A DNA stretch of 64,000 bases, from assembly GCF_026151205.1 (NCBI RefSeq), contig NC_087076.1, positions 8,346,902-8,410,901 on the forward strand, given 5' to 3'. A program made the translations under genes and the position numbers. A model generated the notes under the pieces. The model searched no databases, was not told where the DNA came from, and was given only the letters and a program-made list of their open reading frames with translations. Of the stretch, positions 37,301-45,770 are shown one piece after another (within the stretch, counting starts at the first letter, position 1; every line of letters starts with the position of its first letter). This DNA is from Bolinopsis microptera (taxonomy: Eukaryota > Ctenophora > Tentaculata > Lobata > Bolinopsidae).

Positions 37301-40300
37301 TTTACTCCCTCTAAGGCAGCTTCAAGACTAAAAGTGCAACTGCTACTAATGCTCGCTACATTTTCTCGAGATTTACCATAACCCTGGTATTTATAGCGGT
37401 TAAATCCACCACACTTCTGGTTTCTCTTCCCCGAGATATGATTCGTGGTAAAAGTACAGTTAGCAAGCTCCTGAAGCTTCCTGATGACAGAAGACGACAC
37501 TTTCGAAAATCTCATTACAATCTCATAAATACGTGTGTTTTTGACCGCGGGTGACCTCCTCTTAAATCTAGGGCCACCCTTTAGAAGTTTAAAGGCACCT
37601 GACTGTTAGGTCTATACACTCTGTTCCAACTCTGTTGGCCATAACCACTCTGATATGAAGACCCTCTGTCTTGATATCTACCTCTATTACCAGCTAATCT
37701 GCTCGGACAGTTCCTCTGAAAATGTCCAATATCACCACACTCCCAACAACCTTCCAACTGATGGCGAACGTTACGATCATCATTTCTCATGGTAGCTTAA
37801 TCTCACAAATACGAGCTATCTATCTAGATTTAACTGTACTGCGAAGCTTACAAACGGCTGTAAAACTGAGTGCTCGTTAAAACGATAGCACTGGAATATA
37901 CACTATACAGGTACCACAAAATGCGTAGCAACACTTACCAAATCTAGTAGGAAGTACTGAAGATCTAAGTCAACCTCCACGTAATTCTTCTGAACTGCGA
38001 CGTAACCCCGAACTTAGCTTAGCAAATGACAACGTTAGGATCTTATCGAAACTATACTGAATATAGGTGATAAAAGAAGAATCACGAGCGAGAAAATAGC
38101 AACACTAAAAGTGGCCTCCAGATATAGAAAACGGAGTTTCTCTAGGTATTTAGTGTATGCTAGTCAAGCTCTAGTCACGTAGCACGAACGGCAGGGCGTA
38201 CCGGATAGTAGAAATGAAACGAGTAACTAAAAAAGGAGAATTAAATAAATGGAAAAGTAATACAAAGTGAACGTCAACAGATAAAAACTTCCAAGTGTTC
38301 GCTCCAATCAATTGACGTGACTAATCACAAATGGTAGTGCTCAGTAAGACTGGCTACCGTCAATTTGAATCCCTTAAAATGATCAAGGGGCAACTCAGAA
38401 GTGAGCTCTCCACTTCCGGCTCTTCGGGTATACTCTCAAAACTCGTCACGCCACACTGCGTGACGGCACAACGCATTTGCTTGTACCACGCGACACGCCG
38501 TCTCGCCAATGAGCACTCCACTAGCAGTCACGCTGTGGTCGCGAGGACCAACCACAGGCCTGGCTGTAAGTCAGGTGCAAAGTGAGCGGACGGCTCGTTT
38601 CAGACAGTTAGTCTGACAGTAGTTCTGCCAGCCAACCGACTTACACTCAAATGTGTAACTCCCAAATACGAACATATAAAAACATTGGTTATTATATAAT
38701 ACCCGGAAACACATACTAAATTATACGTCCCGTAAACGTTATACTAAAACTAAGATATCCTAAAAGATATCTCTAAATACCATATTACAACAGCTATTAG
38801 CAATAAGTCAGTAAGTTATCATTTTTGAGACGTGTATAAATCCGGTTTGTAATCATTATTATATAGTTTATTTAAGACAAAGGTCAACCTTAATCAGATT
38901 TCTGGCCAGCTCAGTCATGAATTGTTATCGAGTTGAAGAATAAAATCAACGTACTGCCCTTATTATCTAACCACTAATAAACAACTAGTTCTTCAAACGA
39001 TCTAAGACATTTAACAATTTGTTAGTTTTTGCCCAAATTCCACGGGGAGATCATATATCCTAAAGAAGAACCAATCCAGCATGTATATTGTAAATTGTAA
39101 TTTGTAAATGAATTTTGAACTCAAGTATACTCGGTTATGACATTAACCCGTTACAAGTATCTCTATCTTCTAAATGCACTGCCCCATAGGCCTAGGGCCC
39201 ATACAAACAAATTTAGGCTGAAGATGACAACTTAGATAATGAAGATAGCGCTGTAAATTGTTCGTTTTTTCTGAGTCAGATGTCCAGACGACGATGATGA
39301 TTCCGATGTAATCGAATGATTAAGTAATTAATTACATGTGACTACTACTGACTACATGACATGTTTTGACACGTGACATCGAGAAACCGTACAGCTGTTG
39401 CATCAATCAATTAAATCGAAGTATCGTTGTCAAAATATCCACCCTAAACAGATATCTAGCCAATTTTTTGTTGTTGGTGAAACACATTAAACAGAACGTA
39501 ATCACAACAAAATATATCGAATGATGTTGCTCTAAATATCAAGTATGTCTGCACGTGCATTGCATTTGCGCGTTCCACTCTGATCCTATTACAGGTTACT
39601 ATACAACTTCATATTTCTCATCCAATTTGCACGTAGACGAACATACAAACAGAAACCTCCAAATTATAAGGTAGATGACTAAATTTGTACATTACATAAT
39701 TAGTATCTTTGTACATTACATAATCTTATTAGTGATGACTAAATGACTACTGGTTAATCGTTCCCAGTTTCAGCTACTCAATGATAACTTAGTGTAAATT
39801 GGGTAAATTTTACCGTCGTTTTGTCCCGGTGATGGGACCTGTGTAGAAAAATTTATCAGGAAGTTGAAAGAATAATTTGATGTATAAATCTTCAATATTT
39901 ACCAAATGAAAACTCTCGTCCGCTTGATAAGAGAATTTGTCTTAAGTTATGAGTATGAAGGAGAAGCAAAAATTAAAGCCTCAGCTCACAACAAAGTTGA
40001 TGAGCAGATGCAAATATACTGTATAATTTGTACTACGAGCAAATTATTTTCAAGAGGTACATCTTACTACATATTTTAAAGCGAGACGGTATATAATATA
40101 TATCTGTTGCCATTTTACTGACACCACGACTTCAAATTTAACACGACTTTCCGCGAAAACCGAGAGATAAATATTTTTTGAGTGGGTCGACTGCTTTTAT
40201 GGCCTTTTGACCAGCATGAAGAAGTACTAAATTTCCCAAGGAAGGAATAATGTAGGTCTCAAAAAAATGTCTGAATGTCTGAATGTCTGAATGTCTGTTG

Positions 40301-43300
40301 ATACCACAGGTTCCTGCTAGTGAACAAAAGCCGTGTGCAGAAACCTGGGACTGCCCCGTACCATTATCCACATTATCAATGATGATGGTACGGAACATGC
40401 ATTGAAATATGCCCTCCTATCATCATGGTGAGTATAAGTCAGATGCGGGATAAGTGTAGATAAAAAACTAATTACTTTTCGATTGAAAAGGCCGAAACCG
40501 GAGGGATTTTTATTGGGGTCTTAAAATTAAAATTACTCTTCACAAGTTGTATTTTATCTTGATCTCGAAACTTGAATATTGAAAACACTAATTATTGGTT
40601 CGAAAATAGCCTCATGCCCCTATCAAGATTCTAAAAAAAGTGCGATGAGATTGGATTTTGAGACTAAAAGTGCGATTTTCACGTGTCACGTGCAGTGGCG
40701 AAATGTACTCCCCACCAACCCCCCCCCCCCCCCCCCCCCCAGCCTGCAAGATTTCTTGCCCCACAAATTATTTTCTATTTAAAAAGATTTCGCGAGTCCC
40801 TTTGTAAGCGAAATTGTAAGTAAGTTGCTTTATGTCGCTCGATGTTTATTTCTCAGAATTGTAAGTATGTCGCTGTTATTGGATCCATAAATAACGAAAA
40901 ATTTACGTGCGTATTTTTATGAATTATATTATGTTACATATTGTAAACGTGGTAAGCCTCTCGTAGCACGATGGTTCCCAGTGACATAAATTTAAAAAGG
41001 GACTAGGAATCCAGTCTGGAAAGAAAAAACGGCTACCATATATTTTTAAAACGACTACCATAAATTTTTCGGCCGCTCCGCGGCCGGATAACAATTTCAT
41101 TTCACTTTGCTAATTATATGCTAATTATATTACAGAGGTTTAGTTATTCATTAGTATAGTTATTAGTTCATTAGTATAGTTATTCATAATTGCCAAAAGA
41201 GTGGAAAAAATTATCCGTCCCGGGTATCGAACTCGCAATCTGCTAATCTGGAACCGACGGATTAACCAACTAGGCCACGATTCCATACATGCATTGTAAT
41301 ATTTACATATAGATATTCGTGCGCTCCTGCAACTTAAGGTAGTACTATACTAGACTTTAGAATGGAATCAATGTAAGGATCCAGAGTTAATTACCTGCTA
41401 GGATTAATAAGTCAGTTCTCCAGTTGAAGAGACCCTTTATCAAACTTTTACCGGACCTCCTTTAATGGCAACCATGGTAACTATAGTAACCACTGTGAAT
41501 CTTGATCTTATAAACCGATTAGTATCGACAACAACTAGTATCCTTTAAGACTTAGACAGTACAGAAAAGTAAGCCGTCAGAGTAACACAAGTCACAACCA
41601 GTAATAATTCAAAACAATCAATACCAAAAGTTCATTGACCATGAAAAGTCGGCTTGATGATAAAGACGAAAAGGCCAGCAATATGAGGAATAGTATTATG
41701 GGACCGTTGCATGGTAAATAAACTAAGAATAAACACGCTGAAAAGCGATGAAAATGCAAGCGCGCGACCGAATATGTAGTGCTGAAAGAGGATGCCGAAA
41801 TCTCGCGGAGAATCTCACGATATTGTGAGCCTAGCTATGAGATTTAAACGAAACTCGCAAAAATCTGGCAAAAATCTCGCGCGCGTTACGTCGAAGTTTT
41901 CACGCTATAAACAAGTGATAAAATACACGTTAACTTTAAGAGTATAAAATACATGTTAAGTTCCTAATTCCCTCAACTTTTAAGTTAAACTTTTTCTGTT
42001 TCCTCATTTATTTACAAATTTTGTGCGATGAGTCTGGCTCGCAATCTCGCATAAATCTTGACCTGGGGCCTCATGCGTAGCATACGTTGTCTCACTTCTC
42101 ACAACCGATAGCGACCAACAGGTATCGTCTATGATTAAAAATAAGAAAATCAGCTGGCATTCTTCCTGTAAAATCTCATTATCCTATTCCTGATAAATAC
42201 CTTATCATTAATTGCAGGACACGTATCGCTAGATTGATCTGACTTCACAATTTCGGGCACATTTTTAGAACGTTAGAGGAGTTGGTTGCTATGTTTCTTA
42301 AGGACCTGTTTTTGCTTGTTTTATGTACCAAGCTAGCTGGTACTTGGAGATACGGATCTCGAAGGGAGACGACCTAGCAGAGAAGAGTGTGTGGTGGACA
42401 TCTGCAATTCTCTTAAAGAAGAGGCTCAGGAAATAAGACGAGAAGGATACTCTGCTATAGACAAAGCAGATGCTATCGGAGAGCAAGCTTATTGGGTAAA
42501 GGATGAGGCTTTTGAGCTTAAAGATAAAGCTTAAGATATCAAGGAGAGAGCAATGGAGATTCTGATCTGAGCTAGACGTTGACAGTAGCATTTGTACATA
42601 CAGTCATACCCGAAGTGCTGCAGATAATAACAAGATTTGGATCGAATTAGGTGGTGTCTTCAGAATTCACAAGATCAAGATCTGAAATATCCGAAACTGT
42701 TGTAAAGAGCAGATTGTTGGAACTCACATCTACGCTGATGAGGAGTTGATTGGAGCGGTCATCCAGGCTTTAAATACCTACGATTTTATGGTGTCTGATA
42801 AGGATCCAACCTACGCCTCAAGAATCACTCTACACCAGCCTCTGCCCTCTGGCTCTACATATCAGTATTCTTGAGTTGCAGGTCTGGGGTAGTGGACCGT
42901 TCCAACAAGACGACAAGTTTGCCTAAAACTAAGATATCTGAACAATTTGGATTTTAATCATGTGCAATGTGCATGATGCCATGCATAGGTGCAGATTTCG
43001 TTTTGAGGTGAACTTTTAAGTTCTCGAGAAATTTTCTTAAGTTTGCTTTTTTTTCCTCCTCGGGCACATTCGTAACCTACGGGCCAGGTAAACCTAAACT
43101 ACATATTGACCGTTATGTACGTCGGTATCTGTTGAGGAGCCAAATCATCTGAAAAGCCCTAAACCTATATTTTGCTCAGGCACGTAGCCAGGATTTTTCT
43201 TTGGGGGAATGGGGGGGGGGGGGGGGGGGCTGTCGGCGAGCAAAGCTGCAAGCTGTGGCAGGGGTCTGGGGGCGCGGCCCCCAGCGGAGTCCAGGTAAGG

Positions 43301-45422
43301 GGCGGACCCCATTGGCGGGGGCTAGGGCCCACATCCAGAAACACGCCATCTTGCCAGGCAGCCTAGGAGGAAATTTTTTTTGGGAGGAAAAACGGGAGGA
43401 AAAAGAGGAAATTTTTGAGAAGTTACTCCTAAATTTCGAAATATTTTTTTGGAATAAAGACAAATTAATTGAGGAAATTTTTGAAGAAAATATTTCGATT
43501 GTATAAAAATCAAAGAGGAACATCCTGTCAGTTTTGGAACACAGTGAAATATTCTGATTGGAGAATGCAGATTACTATTGTGAAGTTACCAAATTTACGT
43601 GAGTACTTGATTCTTTTCAATCCCAGTTTACTGCTGTCCTACAAATTTCTTTAATGCCAAATGTCGTCTAAAACACCCTATTTTGCAAAAATTTTCCGGG
43701 GGGCTGTGCCCCCCTAGCCCCCGCCAAGGGGCTCCGCCCCTGGACCCCGCTGGGGGCTGCAGCGGGACCCCTGCCACAGCTTGCTCGCTTCGCTCGCTGC
43801 GCAGCTGGATTGGACAAAAATGTATGGTTTGGCATTTAATTATTGCCTACAATCCTGACCTGAGTAATTTACCCCTTTGAGACTTTATTTTGGGTTGAAA
43901 ATTGAGTTTATCGAGAGGAAGTGAAAAATCTCTGGTTCAAATTTGGATTTGAAGCCATGTTTAATTTTTTCTGTTGAGGTCAATTTTTTGCGCAGAAAGC
44001 GTTTGATTTTAGGGGAAAAAATTTATGTTTGCTTTTAATTTTTATGGTGCCGACGACACCTGAAATCGACGAAATCTGCAGGGGTGATGCCATGATGATA
44101 ACTATATTCAAGCTGATTTTTGGGATCAACTTATTTTTTACGTGGGAATTAGTGTACTTTTATACTTTTTATCTTGAACAACTAGAAAAATGAGTGTGAA
44201 CGGTAGAACTAGATGAACATTTGTAATTTGAAAACTACTGGATTAAAAAGTCGATGACTGTTTTATTGATTGCAAATTAAAATACAAACTCATAGAATCA
44301 ATGAACCCATATAATACATGTGTATTAAATTCTCAATTAATGCACCCTGAGTCCTGACCGACATGCAACCTCTTCTTCAATCCAACACCTTACAATGATG
44401 AGGACTGCAATCAACCAATAAGTCAATTAGCCTTTCATTAGGTTCTAATCCAAAATGATAAATTAAAGTGCAATCACAAGAGCATGAATCATCAAATAGA
44501 TCGAAATATTTTTAGAAATGCAAGTTGTATCTAAAAAGATATTCTCAACATCAGTTCCAGTTGGCTAAAAGCTGTGCCTTAACTTTATCTCATTCTAAAC
44601 AATCATCTTTACTTACAGTGGACCATTTACGACCTTGTCCAATGAAATATTTTTTCTCTTTCTCTCAATGTTTCAATGTGATAATTGTGATGCAGTATAT
44701 CACTTGGTATTTCCGCATCGTTTTTAATGAATGTAATGAACCAATACAACACTGTATTGTTTTCTATTTTGATCTACTAAACAAGACGGTTGAATTTAAA
44801 AATCATGTGTGCAGTATCTCTCAAGGCCATGAAAGTAACATCCACAGTGAAACTCAATCACACCACAGTATTATTTATTTCAATTAAGTTAAACAGTAAT
44901 TCTCTGTAAGGAGATTTTGAACTTTGGACTTGAAAACTTGTGTGATAAACAGTGGTATTCACAAGTGTTACCGCTTTAAGTTGGTGCAAATCAGTACTAT
45001 CAGTTGAAAATGGTTTAATTGTGGCTGCGTAACTGTCCAGAAGATCAACTCAACAACCCTCATTAAACTGATTAACATGAACTTTTTCTTTTGACATAAA
45101 CACTGTGATAAATTGAGGTTCACTGAATCAGCCTATCAACAGCCTATTTATTCCGAACTGGCTGAACAAAAACAATAAAATAACAGCCACCGGTTAAGTT
45201 AAAAATATGACGTAGAAAATATTGAATAAATTCAGAATACACACAGCATGATAGATATCTCCTATGAGAATAGAAAATGAATAAAAATGAGAAAATTTAA
45301 GTTGTAGAACGAACCTCTAGATATATTGATGGTGGATTCTCCATAGCCCCAAACTGCCTTTGCAACTCCCTTAAGGATTGCTCCTGTATCCTCATAATCT
45401 GCTGAGCCTCTTTCACGTCCAT
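20479..45422 (-). CDS. BRAF: RAF serine/threonine kinase, B-Raf type (whole gene, 7 coding exons)
   Basis: Cytosolic MAP3K that binds Ras-GTP and phosphorylates MEK. Coding exons: 45422-45315, 34999-34844, 30602-30499, 30316-30155, 23707-23612, 21756-20734, 20577-20479, with phases agreeing at every junction. Predicted ~582 aa: B-Raf-specific region (NPPSIYLE), Ras-binding domain (FFPNKQHTL), C1 zinc domain, CR2 14-3-3 site (RSISEP), acidic SSDDWEI segment, kinase domain, C-terminal 14-3-3 site (RSTSEP). The BRS and the SSDD motif are B-Raf hallmarks; C-Raf has SSYY. It is shorter than human B-Raf (766 aa) because linkers are short. The large exon lacks one base (see 20734-21756). Introns hold an antisense MFS gene, an LTR retrotransposon, foldback elements and a SINE. 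Confidence 0.93.
20734..21756 (-). CDS. BRAF: RAF coding exon 6: CR2, acidic N-region and kinase domain, one base missing
   Basis: This 1,023-nt exon holds the CR2 site RSISEPNV, the NtA motif SSDDWEI and an uninterrupted kinase domain. Visible motifs: [11 protein letters not shown] loop, VAVKKL lysine, HRDLKSNN catalytic loop, [12 protein letters not shown] activation segment (with the Thr and Ser that are phosphorylated in B-Raf, and the Val of V600), and APELIRN. The upstream reading frame ends at TAA 21616-21614. The kinase frame is open only below 21654, so one base is missing between 21617 and 21651. Adding one base makes the exon length fit both flanking phases. A 26-40 nt intron there is implausible. 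Confidence 0.9.
21902..22742. mobile_element. TIR element in RAF intron 5
   Basis: Inverted ends of ~24 bp (CCAAGGTCAAAAGGAAATCG left; complement of CGATTTTCTTTTGTCCTTGG right) bound 841 bp. 'aggga' is repeated just outside both ends, offset by one base on the right. No transposase frame, so probably non-autonomous. The interior has many CGCGAT/TCGCGA-like motifs. Confidence 0.55.
23612..23707 (-). CDS. BRAF: RAF coding exon 5: second half of the C1 domain
   Basis: After acceptor 'gtccgtctcag' it reads [20 protein letters not shown], giving the C-x2-C, H-x2-C and final Cys zinc ligands of the RAF cysteine-rich domain. It joins exon 4 (...LLLTGYR) within the codon AGG and ends at donor GTTTGC in the phase needed by exon 6. 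Confidence 0.9.
24829..24994. repeat. (GGGA)n microsatellite
   Basis: About 165 bp of GGGA tetranucleotides with interspersed GATG units. It lies in RAF intron 4. The open frames through it on both strands (Gly-Arg-Glu or Pro-Ser repeats) are artefacts. Confidence 0.97.
25636..27722 (+). CDS. MFS-type membrane transporter, 4 exons, nested in RAF intron 4
   Basis: Exons 25636-25726, 25936-26070, 26227-26489 and 26814-27722 join in phase to give a complete 465-aa protein. The start is ATG in 'tttaaATGACC', followed by a short Lys-rich N-terminus. Membrane segments: TM1 ([16 protein letters not shown]), several helices in exon 3 and early exon 4 ([20 protein letters not shown]), an acidic Ser-rich central loop ([12 protein letters not shown]), then further helices including AGRIKRF, which resembles the MFS loop motif repeated in the second half, and a hydrophobic C-terminus. 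About 11-12 helices with a central loop fit the major facilitator superfamily. Subfamily and substrate are not recognised. It runs antisense inside the RAF gene, and its third intron carries a small MITE. Confidence 0.75.
26633..26766. mobile_element. small hairpin MITE in intron 3 of the MFS gene
   Basis: 'aagtcctggtatacgaaatag' at the left is matched by its near-complement 'ctatttcatacaccaggact' at the right, giving ~21-bp inverted ends on ~130 bp. The centre contains three 'ctaccggt' motifs. TTAA/TTTA borders the ends. Confidence 0.65.
27723..29288. other. RAF intron 4, no coding support
   Basis: AT-rich sequence with a short 'accacactgtatatacta' duplication at about 28040-28092. A 158-codon plus-strand frame at 27975-28451 has low-complexity Ser/Thr/Leu composition and no splice context, so I do not treat it as a gene. 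Confidence 0.4.
28480..28610 (-). repeat. tRNA-like SINE remnant
   Basis: The minus strand contains 'ggtcccgggttcaaatccgg', a good pol III B box. The expected A box upstream is weak. Probably a decayed tRNA-derived SINE. Confidence 0.35.
29289..29540 (+). mobile_element. tRNA-derived SINE
   Basis: The head is tRNA-like: a 7-bp acceptor pairing (GGCCAGG with CCTGGTC), A box TAGCGCAGTTGG and B box GGTTCAAATCC. The T stem does not pair properly and the sequence continues for ~170 bp without a tRNA end, so this is a SINE rather than a tRNA gene. It lies in RAF intron 4, antisense to RAF. Confidence 0.7.
30155..30316 (-). CDS. BRAF: RAF coding exon 4: end of RBD and first half of C1 domain
   Basis: After acceptor 'tattgtcgcag' it reads [20 protein letters not shown], matching the LDWNTD...EELQVDF end of the RAF Ras-binding domain. 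[20 protein letters not shown] follows, matching the FARKTFLKLAFCDIC start of the RAF C1 domain. The donor GTGAGT splits the Arg codon before CMYC of exon 5. Confidence 0.92.
30499..30602 (-). CDS. BRAF: RAF coding exon 3: middle of the Ras-binding domain
   Basis: After acceptor 'gtaaatccag' it reads [20 protein letters not shown] then [15 protein letters not shown], matching the helical middle of the RBD (human [20 protein letters not shown]). The donor is GTAAGT. Enters in phase 0 and leaves in phase 2. Confidence 0.9.
30959..32569. mobile_element. 1.6 kb foldback element (CTAGTGTAACCCGG ends, TA duplication)
   Basis: Starts CTAGTGTAACCCGGCC and ends with its exact complement, with TA on both sides (30957-30958, 32570-32571). 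The left arm (to about 31732) and right arm (from about 31931) are long imperfect inverted copies, including (CT)n/(GA)n and (CA)n/(TG)n runs that also mirror each other. A ~198-bp unique spacer lies between. No transposase seen. It sits in RAF intron 2. TA duplication suggests Tc1/mariner-type mobilisation, by inference. Confidence 0.75.
33060..33215. repeat. G-rich irregular repeat
   Basis: Many runs of three to six G separated by short A/T spacers ('gggggtattatgaagagggg'). This could form G-quadruplex on the plus strand, which is the template strand relative to RAF. Confidence 0.5.
33510..33804 (-). CDS. orphan exon-like segment with a membrane helix
   Basis: After acceptor 'tattctgtccag' a minus-strand frame runs to TAA at 33510. 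It has a Ser/Pro-rich stretch ([13 protein letters not shown]), one strong hydrophobic helix ([20 protein letters not shown]) and a short tail. It resembles a stalk, TM and tail, but no partner exon was found. Its phase does not fit RAF, in whose intron 2 it lies. It could be a chance frame. Confidence 0.25.
34675..34844 (-). repeat. 17-bp tandem array of ten consensus 5' splice sites
   Basis: Ten perfect-length 17-bp units run from 34675 to 34844. On the minus strand each reads G|GTRAGTA(A/G)GAGTTAC plus two bases, so each contains a consensus donor (GGTGAGT or GGTAAGT). The first unit in the sense direction contains the true donor of RAF coding exon 2. The other nine lie 17-153 bp into intron 2. 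Confidence 0.9.
34844..34999 (-). CDS. BRAF: RAF coding exon 2: coiled BRS end and start of RBD
   Basis: After acceptor 'attaacgacag' it reads [20 protein letters not shown], a charged helix like the B-Raf-specific region. It continues to [15 protein letters not shown], the first strands of the RAF Ras-binding domain (human RVFLPNKQRTV). Enters and leaves in phase 0. The acceptor has almost no pyrimidine tract and lies 29-33 bp from an LTR retrotransposon. The donor is the first unit of a tandem donor array. Confidence 0.92.
35033..35701 (-). repeat. 3' LTR (element orientation)
   Basis: Direct repeat of 38124-38792 at an offset of 3,091 bp with no difference seen. The 84-codon plus-strand frame present in both LTRs is antisense to the element and probably meaningless. 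Its distal edge lies about 30 bp from the acceptor of RAF exon 2. Confidence 0.92.
36286..37515 (-). CDS. retroelement pol remnant: RNase H tail joined to C-terminal region
   Basis: A 409-codon frame whose N-terminus ([19 protein letters not shown]) matches the end of a Ty3/gypsy RNase H domain, where HISGKxN normally leads to VADALSR. The rest is Ser/Arg-rich and ends with [14 protein letters not shown], like the basic tail after gypsy integrases. RT core and integrase catalytic core are absent, so this is a deletion-derived frame. Confidence 0.6.
   Translation of the reverse strand: MRFSKVSSSVIRKLQELANCTFTTNHISGKRNQKCGGFNRYKYQGYGKSRENVASISSSCTFSLEAALEGVNRVTREHYRCKHPILFKRLQVPVSSETVVKDDCSNMIEESCNELSVEDSMIPGFLFDEKFSDDHSTVNVVQITPEVDSRHCNCSLTQADTTEKASVVAGAVDAVENVSAVTRDVSSLERGVLCTASKPPQAYIYNKAKSSGAELKTDSSERFVDYSDSNSEEETDFQLRRAPVVRRREVHPKKFRLEKDGAASIYKQPSFSSTPKAVNRPAQLDLNSTNPSFRTVTPLTHNIPSGDSVETVDNSAEFFTPARERSAARRSSSPVVGEGTMGHRSSMSYDTVGHDINTTGSLSPVDLRRQSPPREERRYNTRRPEERRQPDRLGYNVRLVTDLIKLFNQ
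37581..37790 (-). CDS. Gag-type zinc knuckle fragment
   Basis: A 69-codon frame containing [14 protein letters not shown], a C-x2-C-x4-H-x4-C knuckle typical of retroelement Gag nucleocapsids, followed by Gly/Arg/Tyr-rich sequence. It lies between the 5' LTR and the pol remnant, as expected for gag. Matrix and capsid parts are mostly missing. Confidence 0.75.
   Translation of the reverse strand: MRNDDRNVRHQLEGCWECGDIGHFQRNCPSRLAGNRGRYQDRGSSYQSGYGQQSWNRVYRPNSQVPLNF
38124..38792 (-). repeat. 5' LTR (element orientation)
   Basis: Copy of 35033-35701. In element orientation it begins TGTTGTAATATG at 38792 and is followed at 38123 downward by ATCTGGAGGCCAC, the likely primer-binding site. Confidence 0.92.
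41205..41290 (-). repeat. tRNA-like SINE head or tRNA pseudogene
   Basis: On the minus strand an A box (TGGCCTAGTTGG) and a B box (GAGTTCGATACCC) are correctly ordered, but acceptor and T stems pair poorly. Downstream (to about 41060) a GC palindrome 'cggccgcggagcggccg' may belong to the same repeat. Confidence 0.5.
42337..42874 (+). pseudogene. decayed intronless coding sequence, unrecognised
   Basis: Two protein-like stretches on the plus strand: a charged helical one ([20 protein letters not shown]...) ending at TAA 42532, and one from about 42593 ([20 protein letters not shown], a stop near 42685, then [20 protein letters not shown]) to TGA 42874. Lack of introns and several stops suggest a processed pseudogene. 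The parent family is not recognised. Confidence 0.35.
43181..43800. mobile_element. GC-rich inverted-repeat element, hAT-like left end
   Basis: Begins 'caggcacgtagccaggattt', like the CAGNG... ends of many animal hAT MITEs, followed by a G run of about 19. GC-rich segments at about 43236-43330 and 43695-43795 are near-complements of each other ('ctgtggcaggggtc', 'gcgggggctaggg'). A matching right terminus was not found, so boundaries are approximate. Confidence 0.5.
45315..45422 (-). CDS. BRAF: RAF coding exon 1: start codon and B-Raf-specific region
   Basis: ATG at 45422 opens [20 protein letters not shown], then [12 protein letters not shown] and donor [17 protein letters not shown] is the signature of the B-Raf-specific (BRS) region, which in human B-Raf mediates pairing with KSR. 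An acceptor-like 'aatttactttag' two bases before the ATG suggests a spliced 5'UTR. Confidence 0.88.
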
Positions 45423-45709
45423 GACTAAAGTAAATTTTAGGTTAGTAACTCATGAGTGATTATAAAGTCAAGGGGATAAGGCGATTATTTTTGTCTAGTC
45501 TTGAATGACTTTTTTCCAAGCAGTTTCAATAAACTAACAGATGAGTGCGTTTATTTTTGTATGAAAATCAATAGTGATCATCAATAAGGATATTCAACTA
45601 GCACATCACATCATTCCCAAACAGTTCGTGAAAGGTATTAGATTGTTATAAAAGGAACGGTGTTAATATAAAATACCGACAATGCTGCTAGGAATTAGAC
45701 AATACTTAC

Positions 45710-45770
45710 TACAACCTCTAACAAGAATTACGACCATTGTTTCATTTTGGCGGACGCTAGATTTCCATTC
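45710..45770 (-). other. possible 5'UTR exon and donor of the RAF gene
   Basis: On the minus strand 'gttgta|GTAAGTATT' at 45710 is a strong donor about 290 bp upstream of the acceptor-like site before the RAF start codon. A short upstream ATG frame lies in it. The exon start is not defined. Confidence 0.3.

Larger units (their letters stand above)
35033..38792 (-). mobile_element. young non-autonomous LTR retrotransposon (Ty3/gypsy-like)
   Basis: Two 669-bp LTRs (35033-35701 and 38124-38792) look identical base for base, with a 5-bp target duplication GCTAT (35028-35032, 38793-38797). On the minus strand the LTR starts TGTTGTAATATG. A likely primer-binding site TGGAGGCCAC lies just inside the 5' LTR, and a purine-rich GGGTAGAGA precedes the 3' LTR. 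The 2.4 kb interior has a Gag-type zinc knuckle and pol remnants but no protease, RT core or integrase core, so it must move in trans. It lies in RAF intron 1 in the sense orientation. Confidence 0.9.
38798..45314. other. remainder of RAF intron 1
   Basis: No RAF exon is needed here because exon 1 joins exon 2 in phase. Contents include a (GAATGTCT)n run near 40270-40300, a C run of about 20 near 40720-40740, the tRNA-like repeat at 41207, a decayed frame at 42337 and a GC-rich inverted repeat at 43181. Otherwise AT-rich and unremarkable. Confidence 0.5.
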
